From contig OY755241.1 of the NCBI GenBank assembly GCA_963576725.1, positions 74,685,001 to 74,749,000 on the forward strand: a stretch of DNA of 64,000 nucleotides, written 5' to 3'. The notes beneath the pieces are model-generated. The model made no database searches, had not been told where the DNA came from, and was given only the letters and a program-made list of their open reading frames with translations. This stretch comes from Azorinus chamasolen. Taxonomy: Eukaryota; Mollusca; Bivalvia; Cardiida; Solecurtidae. Every line of letters begins with the position of its first letter. Positions within the stretch are counted from its first letter, which is position 1. Positions 36,074 through 46,642 of this stretch are shown here, in pieces. Position numbers and translations under genes: made by a program.

Positions 36074-36419
36074 CAAGGGAATATTAACATAAATATGTAT
36101 CAAAGCCATTGTGTTCCGCGCAGTTGGCTTTTAACTCCAGGAATATCCATGTAGGCAATAATGACCTCAGGAATGTTAATTATATTAAAAAGACACGGGG
36201 TATTTTATAATAATCATATACTTGAGACTAAACCTGATAGTTTTATTACTTTCTGAAGAAAACAATAACCTTGACAGACGAACTTTATTTGGCGACGGAA
36301 GAGATAACGTACACTGGTTGTTTGAACTTACACGTATTGTCTTACAACTATGTATAACATGGTATTTTTAATGTGCTGACCTACCGATGGTAACCTACAT
36401 TATAGAGTTACCTAAAGTT

Positions 36420-36720
36420 CTCTCTAACCCCTTTAATGTTGAGTTTTAAAAGTGGACTGGTCCATTAGTGTTTTCCTGTAGAGATCATTTAGTGAGTTTT
36501 AAAAGTGGACTGGTCCATTAGTGTTTACCTGTAGAGATCATTCAGTGTGAATGGGTTAACTTTGCAAGAGGTTTTACGTGACAAACAATGCAGACCCTGA
36601 TCAGAGGGCTCCTCCAAGATCCGTCTTACCAAAGTCTACACTGTTTGTAGATGGCAGTGCATGTGTGTCCCGCAATTAAAGGGCTATCGCTAACTTATTT
36701 TTCTCAGGAGGCCTAACGTT
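36420..36720. mobile_element. Probable miniature element with internal duplication
   Basis: AACCCCTTTAATGTTGAGTT at the left. The sequence GAGTTTTAAAAGTGGACTGG and about 35 further bases occur twice in tandem (36439 and 36493). A GACCCTGATCAGAGGGCTCC half-palindrome and a GTCTACACTGTTTG block are typical of the TTAA families. The right end is unclear. Confidence 0.45.
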
Positions 36721-37200
36721 AAGCAGCCACCTGTTTTTTATTTCCCCGCCTTTATGTGACGGGGGCATTAAGTTTTACCCTTGTCGGCCCGTAAACCCGT
36801 CCTGTATATTTCTTGGTTTGTGTATGTTGGAATGATTTTATATTTGGTCTGAAGCATAATCATAGTGAGTTGTACTATGTCTCCCCTTTTAGGTCTTACG
36901 TTCATCTAATTCCTGTTTGCCGACACTCCGATTGAATTTTGGTGATTGTTTAGTAAAGAAAGGTTTCGTCAGTGATTTCTTGGCTTCTGTTTGCTGGAAT
37001 GATTTGATATTTATTTTCAAGCATAATCATAGTACTAGTACGATGTCTCCACTTTTCAGGTCTGTCATTCATCTACTTCCTATTTGCCGACACTTTCATT
37101 GCATTTTAGTGATTGTTTAACAATCGTATTCCTGTTTATAGTCATATCATTAGTTATTTGTAATACTAATATATACATAATTATCAAAATATTAGCTTAT
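36721..37200. other. No gene recognised
   Basis: AT-rich. Two related stretches (TTCATCTA.TTCCT.TTTGCCGACACT near 36900 and 37068) show a 170-bp local duplication. Confidence 0.5.
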
Positions 37201-37210
37201 AGTAAATTAT

Positions 37211-37262
37211 TGTGTCGCCTGCATTTTGCAGAGGCGACATATAGAGATCTCTATCGGTCTTG
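37211..37262 (+). repeat. 5' hairpin of a hairpin-head element (fragment)
   Basis: TGTCGCCT and AGGCGACA pair around GCATTTTGCAG, followed directly by TATAG and a CGTCGTCC stretch, as at the start of the families at 2587, 40497 and 41318. The remainder of the element is not present. Confidence 0.6.
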
Positions 37263-37304
37263 AATCGTCGTCCATATTAATTTCATAGTACCTTTTCATA
37301 GTAC

Positions 37305-37721
37305 TCTCGTATTACTCATTCCTATTTACTAAAGCGTGAAGTTCAACCAGAAGTTCTTCTGTTAAGAGCCATACACAGTAAAACATTTTTTTATTGAATG
37401 TGTTGACCTTGCTATAATAAGACGTAAATACTTTACTGTTGATTATATGCACCAGTTATTTAATACAGTTCCATACGAGAATATAATTTCGTTTTTGAAA
37501 GAGACTGGTCTTTATTCTAAAATATAAATCTGTTCTATTATATTTTTTCTGTATTCCTTTCTACATCTTCACGTTCGTATATTTTAATGATTTACACTCG
37601 TTGATCGAGATTTGATTTTATTGAATTTCATCGTTTCGTCATAATTTTCGTCACTGGCGCTATATGACCTATTTAGTGTCACGGTGCCGTACAAACCCAA
37701 CTCACTCACTCACTCATAGTA
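37305..37721 (+). repeat. Dispersed retroelement-like repeat, copy 2, with ACTC tail
   Basis: Partner of 14980-15312. This copy runs on through GGTGCCGTACAAACCCAACT and ends in ACTCACTCACTCACTCAT, a short tandem tail at the 3' end as seen in LINE/SINE families. No tRNA-like promoter boxes were recognised. Confidence 0.7.
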
Positions 37722-38490
37722 CCTTTTAAAAGCCAATCAATTGTAATACAATTCAGAAAAAAATGTCCCATTGTTCTTTTTTTTTAATTAAAAACAAACA
37801 ACCAAAACACATGTGTTGATTCAATAAATGGTCGGTTAAGACGGGGTTTGCTGTACTCTTTACATGATATATCGTAGTATACATAACCTAGACATGTTTG
37901 TGAATGTATTATACCATTCCTCCGTCTGACCTATATTTGCAATTACTAAAATGTGTCATCTGCTACTATTTTGAAGTATTTTCATTTTGTAATTTTATTC
38001 CATTTTCTGTTGAAATCACACCATGCAGATGAGACGTCGAGTTACCTAGATCTCCCCTGGATATAAATGACTTTCAATGGTCATATGACAGTTAAGGTTT
38101 AATCCTGAATATGCGGAGGGCCGAGTATATAAGACATTTGCACACAGTCTAGATCAAGATCAAATAGCCCCTTTGGAGCCCTTAATTCAGGGTCTGCAGT
38201 CTTTGGAGCCCTTAGTACAGGGTCTGCAGTGTGTGTCATACAAATAATTGTCTTCAGTAATAAAAATGGAAAAAAAATACAACTTTTTGTTAAACTAATA
38301 TTCAGAACGGAAGGAACCAGTTTAAATTACCTAGCTGATTAACTCTTTGTGTGCACGCTAGCGACGAAACTGATTACCTATGCAAAGAGTTTTGATCCAG
38401 ATTAGACGCCGCATAATGCGGCGTCTCATCAGGATCCAAACTGTTTGTCATCTTGAACATATATTTTGCAAAAAATGAGAGAAAGTTTAT
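37722..38490. other. No gene; palindromic scraps of miniature elements
   Basis: GGAGCCCTTAATTCAGGGTC is repeated at 38175 and 38205 (30-bp tandem). AGACGCCGCATAATGCGGCG plus TCT at 38404-38426 is a near-perfect palindrome of another miniature family (half of it recurs at 41207-41232). No coding. Confidence 0.6.
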
Positions 38491-38491
38491 T

Positions 38492-38693
38492 TTAACCCTT
38501 CGCTTGCTATTCACGTCAATATGCCTACCAGTAAATAGTGAAGACCCAGATGAGACAGCTCCTGCACTATTTACTCCACACCAGTGATTTCACAGCGATA
38601 TACTTGTACACGGTGAAGATGTATGTAATTATACAACAGGGCATGGGTAAAGAAGGAGAAATGTGTTTTAAAATTCAGCAAGAGAAGGGTTAA
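38492..38693. mobile_element. TTAA-type miniature element (CCCTTCGCTTGCT family), internally shortened
   Basis: TTAACCCTTCGCTTGCTATT at the left and CAAGAGAAGGGTTAA at the right. The right half of the central palindrome is deleted, leaving 202 bp. It lies about 650 bp before the SDR start codon, so it could influence that promoter, but this is only positional. Confidence 0.85.
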
Positions 38694-38984
38694 GAATTGA
38701 AGCAGACGACAATTGCTGCAGACGAAAACTTACTTAGCATGTACAGAGTTAAGCACGTATCAACACGCCATCCATGAAACTGGATACTTAACCTTCATCA
38801 CGCTATTTATACGCGACCCAACTCGGACTTGCAAACAGCATTGGTCCAGTACATCGGCGTCTCAACAGGACCATAGCCGTTTGACACTCGGTCAGTAGAT
38901 TCTCAAAAGCTTGATCGAATCAGAAATAGTCAAAATTGCACCAGGTCCAAATTTGAGAAGAAATTATGCTGTATACAGCATGAT

Positions 38985-39220
38985 GAGGCCTAACTTTTAC
39001 CCCGGGAATATGCGTGTCAGCAAAAAATGACTATGAATATTTATTAGATGATGGGCATACGAAGATAGGAATGTAATATTTGCCAATTGTAGAATCAGAT
39101 CTATATTATTTAATAAGAAAACGACAGACCTGATCAGACGGCTCCTTTTTGGAACCGCCTGGCAAGGGTCTAATCTTGTTTGCAAAGGCATTGAAAGCGT
39201 ACCTGTGTAGTAAAGAGTTA
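38985..39220. mobile_element. Decayed TTAA-type miniature element
   Basis: CAGACCTGATCAGACGGCTC then CTTTTTGGAACCGCCTGGCAAGGGTCT forms the family palindrome, followed by GTTTGC, GGCATTGAAAGCGT and GTAGTAAAGAGTTAA at the right end. Confidence 0.6.
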
Positions 39221-39344
39221 ATACATGTACACATATCTGAACACTGGGCGTGTCGACGCGAAGTACATACATTTGGTGATCATCATCATTTAAACAGGAG
39301 ACCTTGCTTAATGTTTTAAAAAGGAGGGCACATAAAGCAGACAC

Positions 39345-39381
39345 ATGGACTCTTTACGTGGAAAAGTCATCATAGTAACTG
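39345..39381 (+). CDS. Short-chain dehydrogenase/reductase, exon 1
   Basis: The exon encodes MDSLRGKVIIVT plus the first base of a Gly codon, then a GTATGT donor. KVIIVTG is the first beta strand and the start of the Rossmann-fold NAD(P)-binding site of classical SDR enzymes (oxidoreductases acting on alcohols, sterols, fatty-acyl and other carbonyls). The phase-1 donor fits the phase-1 acceptor at 56291 exactly, giving TGGNSGIG across the junction (TGxxxGxG). The ATG is chosen because SDRs of this kind start about 10 residues before TG. The intron that follows is about 16.9 kb and full of mobile elements. No signal peptide is seen, so the product is probably cytosolic. Substrate is unknown. 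Confidence 0.85.
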
Positions 39382-39511
39382 GTATGTTTACAGGTTTATT
39401 TCTGTTGTCGTTGCTTCAGTATAAATCTAGAAATAGTGCAACTGTTAATGTTAATTACAGCAGAGTCTGTCCTAAGCTTCCATTCATTTATTGAACAAGG
39501 CAGATGGTTGC

Positions 39512-39749
39512 TTAACCCTTCGCTTGCTATTCACGTCAATATACGTGCCTGTAAATAGTGAAGACCCAGATGCAGGAGCTGTCTCATCAGGGTCTGCACT
39601 ATTTACAAGTTGATTATTCAACCAGTGCACTCCACAGCAGTGATTGCACAGCGAAATACTTGTACATAGTGAAGATATATGTAATTATACAACAGGGCGT
39701 GGGTAAAGAAGGACAAATGTATTTTAAAATTCAGCAAGCGAAGGGTTAA
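39512..39749. mobile_element. TTAA-type miniature element (CCCTTCGCTTGCT family)
   Basis: Inverted ends TTAACCCTTCGCTTGCT / AGCAAGCGAAGGGTTAA, as at 34238; the central palindrome lost part of one arm. It lies 130 bp inside SDR intron 1. Confidence 0.9.
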
Positions 39750-39795
39750 TGTAGGGCAGAAGTAATGCAGAAAGCTACTTTGACCTGCACTAACC

Positions 39796-39975
39796 TACCA
39801 CCTGCCTTACAGACCCATATTTTGACCTATTCTGGATGGCCGCTTAAAACACGTTCAACTGTAGATGAATCAACTTTAACGATTTCACCTGCCTTACAGA
39901 CCCATATTTTGACTTATTCTGGATGGCCGCTTAAAACACGTTCAACTGTAGATGAATCAACTTTAACGATTTCAG
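39796..39975 (+). repeat. Tandem duplication, unit about 88 bp
   Basis: CACCTGCCTTACAGACCCAT through ACTTTAACGATTTC occurs twice back to back with one base difference (GACCTATTC / GACTTATTC), so the duplication is recent. The unit contains pieces of the TA-type miniature family (TGGCCGCTTAAAACA). Confidence 0.85.
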
Positions 39976-40003
39976 AGATTAAAAGTGAATGAGCCATTAA
40001 TGC

Positions 40004-40252
40004 TTAACCCTTTACTCCAGAAATATGCTTTTCTACGCCTTTGCAAATGGAATAGACCCAGACCAGACATGCTCATGTAGGAGACGTCTGATCCGAGTCT
40101 GCTCTGTTTGCTTATGATATAATATAACTGATACTACAGTTTCTGCCATGGCCAAAACTTCCTGTGTCGATGTGCTATTATAACAAATGAATCTAATTAA
40201 TATTCATGACATCATTATTTCGTACATGAATACTCATGGAGGAAATGCTTAA
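40004..40252. mobile_element. TTAA-type miniature element (CCCTTTACTC family)
   Basis: TTAACCCTTTACTCCAG at the left and GGAAATGCTTAA at the right; central GACCCAGACCAGACATGCTC...GAGACGTCTGATCCGAGTC palindrome; non-coding. Confidence 0.8.
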
Positions 40253-40496
40253 CTATAACGTCCATTCAGTATGAAAGGCTTTAAGTTGGTAGAGGACAAT
40301 GAATGACAAACAGTGCAGAACATGATCAGATGGCGCTTCTTTTGGCTCTCTGATCTGGGTCTACACTGTTTGCAAATTCCAGTACGCCCTGTTTTTCGCA
40401 CTTAAGTCGCCAATCAAAGAAATGCCACTGTCAATATATCATGTTAGCGGTTTCCCTGTTCAATATGCATGTAACAAATAAATAGTTATTAGCTGA

Positions 40497-40772
40497 TTTT
40501 TGTGGCGCCTGCCGAGAGGCAGTGTGTCACTTAGGGATCACTTTTCCGTCGTCTGTCTGTCCGTCCCACTTTCGTTTTTTGGCTGTCATTTCTAAACTAA
40601 ACATTATAGAGCTTTCAAATTTCACACATGGCACAAGCATGATGAGAGGAAATGTCATGCACAAGGGCCACAGCTCTAGCATTAATATTTTTTTAGTTAT
40701 TCCCCTTTTTCATATTAATAAGTCTTTGTGTGACAGGTGACACACGTGTTCCTCCGAACACTCTTGTTTGTA
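40497..40772 (+). mobile_element. Hairpin-head element, second family
   Basis: Starts TGGCGCCTGCCGAGAGGCAG (hairpin CTGCC/GGCAG), runs through GTCTGTCTGTCCGTCC, and ends with GTGACAGGTGACAC...CCGAACACTCTTGTTT. The middle matches the fragment at 187-296. The end CTCTTGTT is shared with the elements ending at 4274 and 41533 although the bodies differ. No ORF. Confidence 0.7.
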
Positions 40773-40779
40773 ATGGCAT

Positions 40780-41310
40780 ACGTACACAAGATATGTTGGT
40801 ATTGACGGAAACTGTAGTCAGAGCTTTGATAATATCATAAGGAAACGGAGCTGGCCTGCTCATATGGCTCATACAGGAGTCGTCCGATCTGGATCTACTC
40901 TGTTAACAAAGGCGTGAGAAGGAAAATAAGAACAATAATTAAACTGACTACTTCAAAATTCTTAAGTATATATAGAAAATAAAGGCTGCTGTTACAGCCT
41001 ACACAGTAGATACATGTAAGATTGCTATACGTTTTACATACGGTTATGTAGAACAGAGCGACGCCATGCTTATCTTTTACAATCACGTTTGCATGTAATC
41101 TGATATAATATAGGACAGGTTTAAAAGAAAGGAATAAAACTGTTGCACCTACTATATATGGGACGAAACGGCTGTGATATTTGAAAATAGTTTGAATCTA
41201 GTTGAGACGCAATGTAATGCGGCGTCTTATCAGGATTGAGATTCTTTGACACCCTGGTCGTTGTGTTGGAAAAAATGGAAGAAAACGTTGCTTTCAGAAT
41301 AAAAGAAGAG
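40780..41310. other. No gene; miniature-element scraps
   Basis: GGCTCATACAGGAGTCGTCCGATCTGG near 40866 and AGACGCAATGTAATGCGGCGTCT near 41210 are decayed palindromic centres. No credible coding frame. Confidence 0.5.
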
Positions 41311-41317
41311 GATCTTT

Positions 41318-41533
41318 TTTATGCCCCCAACGGCGGGCATATAGTAATCGCATTGTCCGTCCGTCTGTCCTTCCACCTGTCCCAAATTTCGTGTCCCTTC
41401 TATAACTTTTTTTTTATCTGTGAATAGATTTCAAAATAACCTGACACAAATGTTCACCACACAAAGGTCAAGGTCATCCTTCAGTGTCAAAGGTCGGGGT
41501 GCATAAGTGTTTCACAAACACACTCTTGTTTCA
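41318..41533 (+). mobile_element. Hairpin-head element, third family
   Basis: Starts TATGCCCCCAACGGCGGGCATATAG (hairpin TATGCCC/GGGCATA), then TTGTCCGTCCGTCTGTCC, GGTCAAGGTCATCCTTCAG, and ends CACAAACACACTCTTGTTT. About 215 bp, no ORF. The same head-CGTCC-tail plan as 2587-4274 and 40497-40772. Confidence 0.7.
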
Positions 41534-41937
41534 AATGCTTTTAGATTTAAAAGAATGCGATAAGCCCTCACATTATTGTTCTTTATTAAGGAAACACCGT
41601 TTATACACTGGTTGTTTTCAGGCTTTTGTGTATTTAATAACCCACTGCGGACTAACCTTTTTCACCCTGTGTCTTTGTCGATACGCAATGTGATTTATCA
41701 TCTACAAAATGTATTTGAATAAAGGCAAGAGGTGTAGAGCATGTGGTCATTGGCCGAGAGATTGTAACGTCTCGCTATTGCGAGCACATAATTTATTAAC
41801 ATGGGGTCAATAAAAGCAGGCGGTCGCTGAATGAAGCGCAAGCATTAATGCAGACAAATCGTATACATATTGTGTACTGCAGTAAGCTACCACAGTAACT
41901 ATACTTCATTTGAGTGGTTGTATTAGCCAGACTTGTT

Positions 41938-42167
41938 TTAACCCTTTCCCTGTTCTATGTTTATTCCAATTTGCAATACCTACTGAAGATTCATGGACAA
42001 AATAGTTATTATGGAATGTGGAACACTAGCCATTTTAGAAACTAAAAAAACAGAACTATCAAATTCCATTTGCAAATAGAGCATACCCTGATCAGACGGC
42101 TCTTATAGGAGCCGTCTGATCTGGGTCTGCTCTGTTCGCAAATGCGTTTGTATAAGGGAAAGGTTAA
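41938..42167. mobile_element. TTAA-type miniature element with CTTATAGGAG centre
   Basis: TTAACCCTTTCCCTGTTC / AAGGGAAAGGTTAA ends. Centre: CCTGATCAGACGGCTCTTAT then AGGAGCCGTCTGATCTGG, a palindrome with arms of about 20 bp; flanked by GCAAATAGAGCA and GCTCTGTTCGCAAATGC. Confidence 0.9.
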
Positions 42168-42291
42168 CCGGTACATTGTTACTCTGTGTGATTTTTGGAC
42201 AGTCAATTACTTCTCATGCTGTAAAAATAAGTTTTGCCACAAGCTGCCCTGTTACAAGTTTTACTTGCATCCAACTGATCAATGCAAGACT

Positions 42292-42535
42292 TTAACCCTT
42301 TACTCCATGAATATTCATACAAGAAATGATAAAATCATGAATATTAATTAAATTGTTTTTTAATTGCATATAAACAAGGCAGATTTTGGCTAAACAGAAA
42401 CTGAAGAATTGGACCTATATTATACCATAAGCAAACAGCAGACCCTGATCAGACGACTCCTATAGGAGCCGTCTGATCTGGGTCTATTCTGTTTGCAAAG
42501 GCATAGAAAGGTCTGCATATGGTGATAAGGGTTAA
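42292..42535. mobile_element. TTAA-type miniature element with CTCCTATAGGAG centre
   Basis: TTAACCCTTTACTCC at the left, GATAAGGGTTAA at the right. Centre GATCAGACGACTCCTATAGG then AGCCGTCTGATCTGGG, with one mismatch in the inner arm. Immediately downstream (42536-42665) lies a related, more decayed element with GGGTCCTTCCTGGTAAGGC. Confidence 0.9.
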
Positions 42536-42727
42536 GACATTATTGACCGTGCTTCAAACAATTTGGGTCCTTCCTGGTAAGGCAACAAGATCATCTGGCA
42601 GCTCGTCTGGACCCAATCTGTTTGTAAATGCGAGGCAGGTCCCGTTTAACGTGAGAAGGATTAAATATGTTATACTAATTATGAAATAAAACAAACAAGA
42701 AACTTATTGTAGAGTGTTTTTCTGTTA

Positions 42728-42937
42728 TACAGTAAAAGCCCTCTTATGCGACTACCAAAAAAGGGGCATAATCCACAGTGGCAAAGGCAGGTGGTAGGTT
42801 ACTGCAGGATGAAACTTATGCAGAAAGCTCCTATAGAAGCTTTCTGCATAACTTTTGTTCTCCATTAAGCAACCACCTGCTTTTGAAGATAGCCATGTGT
42901 GTTCATTAAGTGGTCGCATTAGAGGGGTTTTACTGTA
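42728..42937. mobile_element. TA-type miniature element with CTCCTATAGAAG centre
   Basis: TACAGTAAAAGCCCTCTTAT at the left and AGAGGGGTTTTACTGTA at the right. Interior: GCAGGTGGTAGGTTACTGCA and its partner, with the centre GCAGAAAGCTCCTATAGAAG CTTTCTGC. Non-coding. Confidence 0.9.
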
Positions 42938-43239
42938 TATACAATAAATACTCCTCCTGATGCTCAATACGTGAATCCGGTTGAGGAATTTGTCGATATA
43001 TATGCATTTGTTATTAAATTCAAAATGTAGTACAACTGTGTCTTATCGGATGTCCACTTTTTTGCTACAATAAATAATATTTAGTTTTTTTTTTTATATG
43101 GGACTGTCTCGATTCCAACGGACAATATTACAACGTACTGGACGCATTACCTCTAGTTGACTATGGACTTATGTTATGGTTTGTTTTCTGTAGTGTGTGT
43201 TTGTATCGCCATTTTACGTCCCTTTAACCTTAACTTCGC

Positions 43240-43344
43240 CAATACCCTGTAACGGGCCGGCAATACCCTGTAACGGGCCGCCAATACCCTGTAACGGGCC
43301 GGCAATACCCTGTAACGGGCCGGCAATACCCTGTAACGGGCCGG
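43240..43344. repeat. Minisatellite, 5 x 21 bp, GC-rich
   Basis: CAATACCCTGTAACGGGCCG plus G is repeated five times with nearly no divergence (one unit ends GCC). CCCTGTAACGGG is an imperfect palindrome inside each unit. It is strikingly GC-rich against its AT-rich surroundings. Confidence 0.95.
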
Positions 43345-44560
43345 CGGTTCTCACGTTAGTTAGGTGATGTTACATTTACGTCAAGATTTCACCTGAACTA
43401 ACTATAAGTCTAGATCTACACAGATCTAGACCCTGTTTGTTATAAAATCAGGCAAGAGAAATATTAACGAAAGTCCAGCTAAATATCGTTTAATTTCAAT
43501 GTGTATTTCTAATTTTACAGTAATGATCTTGATCTATTGTATTTCGTGATCCAGATCGGTACTCGGTATTCAAGTATAATTATCTATGATAATACCTAAA
43601 TTTGTAATAAATCTAAATGAATATGCAAATTATGCGTGGACTTCTGAGAAAATATTGTATTAACCGCTTATATCCAATAAGCACCTAAAACTTTACCTTG
43701 GATAACTTCCATCAACAAATGAACTCCCACTACACCGTGGAATTACTTTAAAAAATCATTTTCTCTTACCGAGACAGCACAACACGTCTGTCCTCGAAAC
43801 GTATAGCTCAAAAGTCTTCGAATGAGAAATTCTCCGTCCTTATATAGGCAGAGAACAACGAAATCTCGTTAGTTTCTAACAAACCTTTTAATAACCCTTA
43901 ACGACTGTTAATCCACAGAATGTTAGTAAATGACGTCATATAAATATTATGAATTATATAGACCGTTGTTAAGAACGATAAACATGACAAAAATCGAGAT
44001 ATTTAACCTACAGTGGATAGACTTAGACAGGGAATTAAATAGTTTCTTAGAATATATAAATTCTGCAGCCGACAGCCTTTATATAAATTCTGCAGCCGAC
44101 AGCCTTTTCAGAGTGACCTTCACAAAATAGTGAGTTTAATGTCTTTATAAATCAGCTGTGAATCAATGTCGGGAAGAAATGTTCTGTGGTGATACGAAGT
44201 TTAAACACAATCTGAGCCAATAAACATGACACAAATCATGTTTAAGGTGTCCACCTAGAACGCAAAGTAAGTGAAGAATCCAGACAGTCTGCCATTTCAC
44301 CATTTTACTTAATGTAATGGTAAGTACATGTACTAAGTGTTTGTTATCTATATAGTAAAATACACATCACTTATTTTCCAAGTATTGTGTTGCGAGTGCT
44401 CGGCAAAACATGGTTACATTATAGATTCTATCACAATACATCTACAATAATATGAGTATAAATAAGTGTTGTTAAAACTGTAGATGTCTGATTACTAAAC
44501 AAATTTTTATTTAAAATTATTTACTATGACAGTCAAACAGCATTTACACATTGACCAGAT
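43345..44560. other. No gene; 27-bp duplication at 44054-44106
   Basis: AT-rich non-coding. TATATAAATTCTGCAGCCGA plus CAGCCTT is duplicated in tandem. The 66-codon frame over it is not credible as a gene. Confidence 0.5.
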
Positions 44561-44789
44561 CTTATCTGATTTTTCTGTGTCTATGCTGTTTTATGCAACA
44601 GTTTTACAGTTAAGACAAAGGGAATTATAATTTGACTCAAAGACATATACATGTAGTATATTTGTACATGTAACATACATCTCTGTGCGACTAAATAGAA
44701 AGTGAAATGTAGAACTGATTTCTTGCTTTCTTTAATCTGATAGAAATTAGTCTTATTCCATACTGTAACAATAAAACATTTGAATATGT

Positions 44790-45417
44790 GTATGTATGAG
44801 TAAGTATTGTTATATAATAATGTGTCGAACCATGTGTCTTCCTCTTCTTTGTAGGTATGTAGATGGTAGATGAAAGCTGGCGTTTTGGGGCTAGAGAGGG
44901 GACTATATGCGTAGCGGTCTTCGATTCGACGGAGGAAGGTTGTGATGGTGGCCCGGAGCATGGCAGATTGATTTGTCTGTTTATTAATAGCATCACAGAC
45001 TGATGAAGTCGCAGTGTTCATCACGTCCACAACAGCAGAAAATTAGCTAAAGGAGTCGGTGAAGTTGAGGAATCAGTAGTAGTGGTTGTTGTAATAGCTG
45101 GGATCGTCACAGTGGTTGTCGTTGATTAAGCAGTGGGTTTATGTATGTTAGGGATGTCCGATAGAAGATGTGATAGGTCACAGGGAGCTGTGGGGTTGGA
45201 GGTTGCAGTTTCACATGAAGCTGTGGAGTAGGTGGTGACAGATTCACAGGAAGCTGTGGAGCAGGTGGTGGAAGGTTCACAGGGAGCTGCGGAGTAGATG
45301 GTGTAGACATACATTCGTTAGGGTTATAAGAGTCAAATATTGTATCTAGAATATTTTCAGTTAGAACAGCACGGCTGACAAGGGGAGGTGACTGTGGTAA
45401 AGAAGTACTGTTGAGGT
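44790..45417 (-). pseudogene. Proline-rich host or transposon ORF, downstream half (split by Harbinger)
   Basis: Continues, in minus-strand sense, the frame that stops at the Harbinger element's right end (47754). From 45417 it reads DLNSTSLPQSPPLVSRAVLT, then repeats of TPQLPVNLPPPAPQLPV type (four proline-rich units, 45310-45180), and stops at 45107. Further protein-like sequence in another frame (VVDVMNTATSSVCDAINKQT, RRIEDRYAYSPL; 45030-44790) suggests additional lesions. The protein is not recognised. It lies antisense within SDR intron 1. Confidence 0.45.
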
Positions 45418-45629
45418 CAGGACCAAGTTGTTCAAAAGCTTGTTAAATTTATTCAGTTGTTAAAATAACTGGTGATTAAATTCCTTAACAGTTGGTAAGT
45501 TAACTGTCTGTTAATTTCATGTTGCCCAAAACAATTTTAATCCCTTGTTAACTAACAGCTTGTTAAATTTTAACAGACTGTTAAACATAATCCCACAATT
45601 CCATTCCCCTTATAAAAAATTGCTTCTCA

Positions 45630-45959
45630 ATGAAAATCCAGATAGGTGAGAAAAATGAAAAGGTCAAAAGTCGAGTCCGTGGTCCAAATTTTCAACGGAC
45701 AGAAGTGTTGAAGCTTGAGGAGTTGGTGAGTGACAATTTTGAAATTATAAATTCGAAGTTGACCAACTCATTTACCAACAAAATGAAAACAGAGACATTG
45801 AAGTGTATTGCCACACAGGTGTCATCACTTGGCTTTGCAAAAAGAACAAAAGAGGAGTGTCAAAATAAATGGTTGAACATGAAAAGAGCTGCAAAAGAAG
45901 CTGTAACAAAGAAAAACTTGAAAGGAGAAAGACTGGAGGAGGCGTGTCCAGCATTGTAG
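45630..45959 (+). CDS. Harbinger Myb/SANT-like DNA-binding protein, truncated
   Basis: 110 codons. RGPNFQRTEVLKLEELVSDN, a middle helix, and RTKEECQNKWLNMKRAAKEA form the trihelix/Myb-SANT fold (tryptophan and KW.N.K.. in the third helix) that Harbinger elements encode to bring transposase to the nucleus and to the transposon ends. The frame then stops at 45957-45959 (LEEACPAL), shorter than the usual 200-300 residues, and the remainder seems deleted together with the end of the transposase gene, which faces it. Start at the first ATG after the left inverted repeat. Confidence 0.75.
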   Translation: MKIQIGEKNEKVKSRVRGPNFQRTEVLKLEELVSDNFEIINSKLTNSFTNKMKTETLKCIATQVSSLGFAKRTKEECQNKWLNMKRAAKEAVTKKNLKGERLEEACPAL

Positions 45960-46130
45960 TAAGCGACAGCCAAGAGCGGGTCGCTGAGCTTTACAGGGAC
46001 TGATGATAATTATTGAGATCTAGCTCAGGATAATTAACCTTATGTAAGTGTTTGAGAATGTATGTACTGTATAGAACTTTTCGTTGTTTATTTCTGCCCA
46101 TGCACTCAGGTCAAATCTATAATCACTCAC

Positions 46131-46266
46131 CTATTGTCACCAAGCGAAATTCCATCAGAAAATGATCTGTTGCTCTGTTCCAGTTTGACACACAAGCCAG
46201 AAGTTCTGAATATATGACTGTCATGGCATGAACCTGGCCAGCTGTCATTAACGCTAGTAAACTTGC
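46131..46266 (-). CDS. Harbinger transposase, exon 2
   Basis: Acceptor ATTTCAG and donor GTGAGT bound a 136-bp exon. It joins in phase to exon 1 (CAGG|GC) and reads GKFTSVNDSWPGSCHDSHIF followed by GISLGDNR. WPGS.HDS contains the second catalytic Asp of the DDE triad. The next exon, which should carry YPLKPWLLTP-like residues and the catalytic Glu, is not found between here and the Myb gene. Confidence 0.8.
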
Positions 46267-46286
46267 CTGAAATTTCAAAAGCAAAA

Positions 46287-46541
46287 GTCAACCTTTTCCT
46301 CCATAAATATGTCTTTCTATGCCTTTGCAAAACAGAGTAGACCCAGATCAGATGGCTCCTACAGAAGCCATATTATCAGGGTCTACTCTGTTTGCTAATT
46401 ATATAATATAGATATGATTCTCTAGTTTTTGCTATGGCCAAATATTCCAGTGTCTACATTCTATTATAAAAATTAATCTAATAAATATAAATAATGTCAT
46501 TATATATTTTTTACATGCTATTTCATGGCTTAAAGGGTTAA
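46287..46541. mobile_element. TTAA-type miniature element in Harbinger intron, copy 1
   Basis: Left end decayed (CAACCTTTTCCTCC), right end GGCTTAAAGGGTTAA. Centre AGACCCAGATCAGATGGCTC...AAGCCATATTATCAGGGTCT. It shows that the Harbinger copy is older than this insertion. Confidence 0.75.
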
Positions 46542-46642
46542 ACTGTTACAAAATAAAAGTAAAATGTGGAAGAAGTTTCTAAAATAAAGCATGTTACCAC
46601 TGAGAAGATAACATTACTTTAACTCAAGCAATTATTGTGTTA

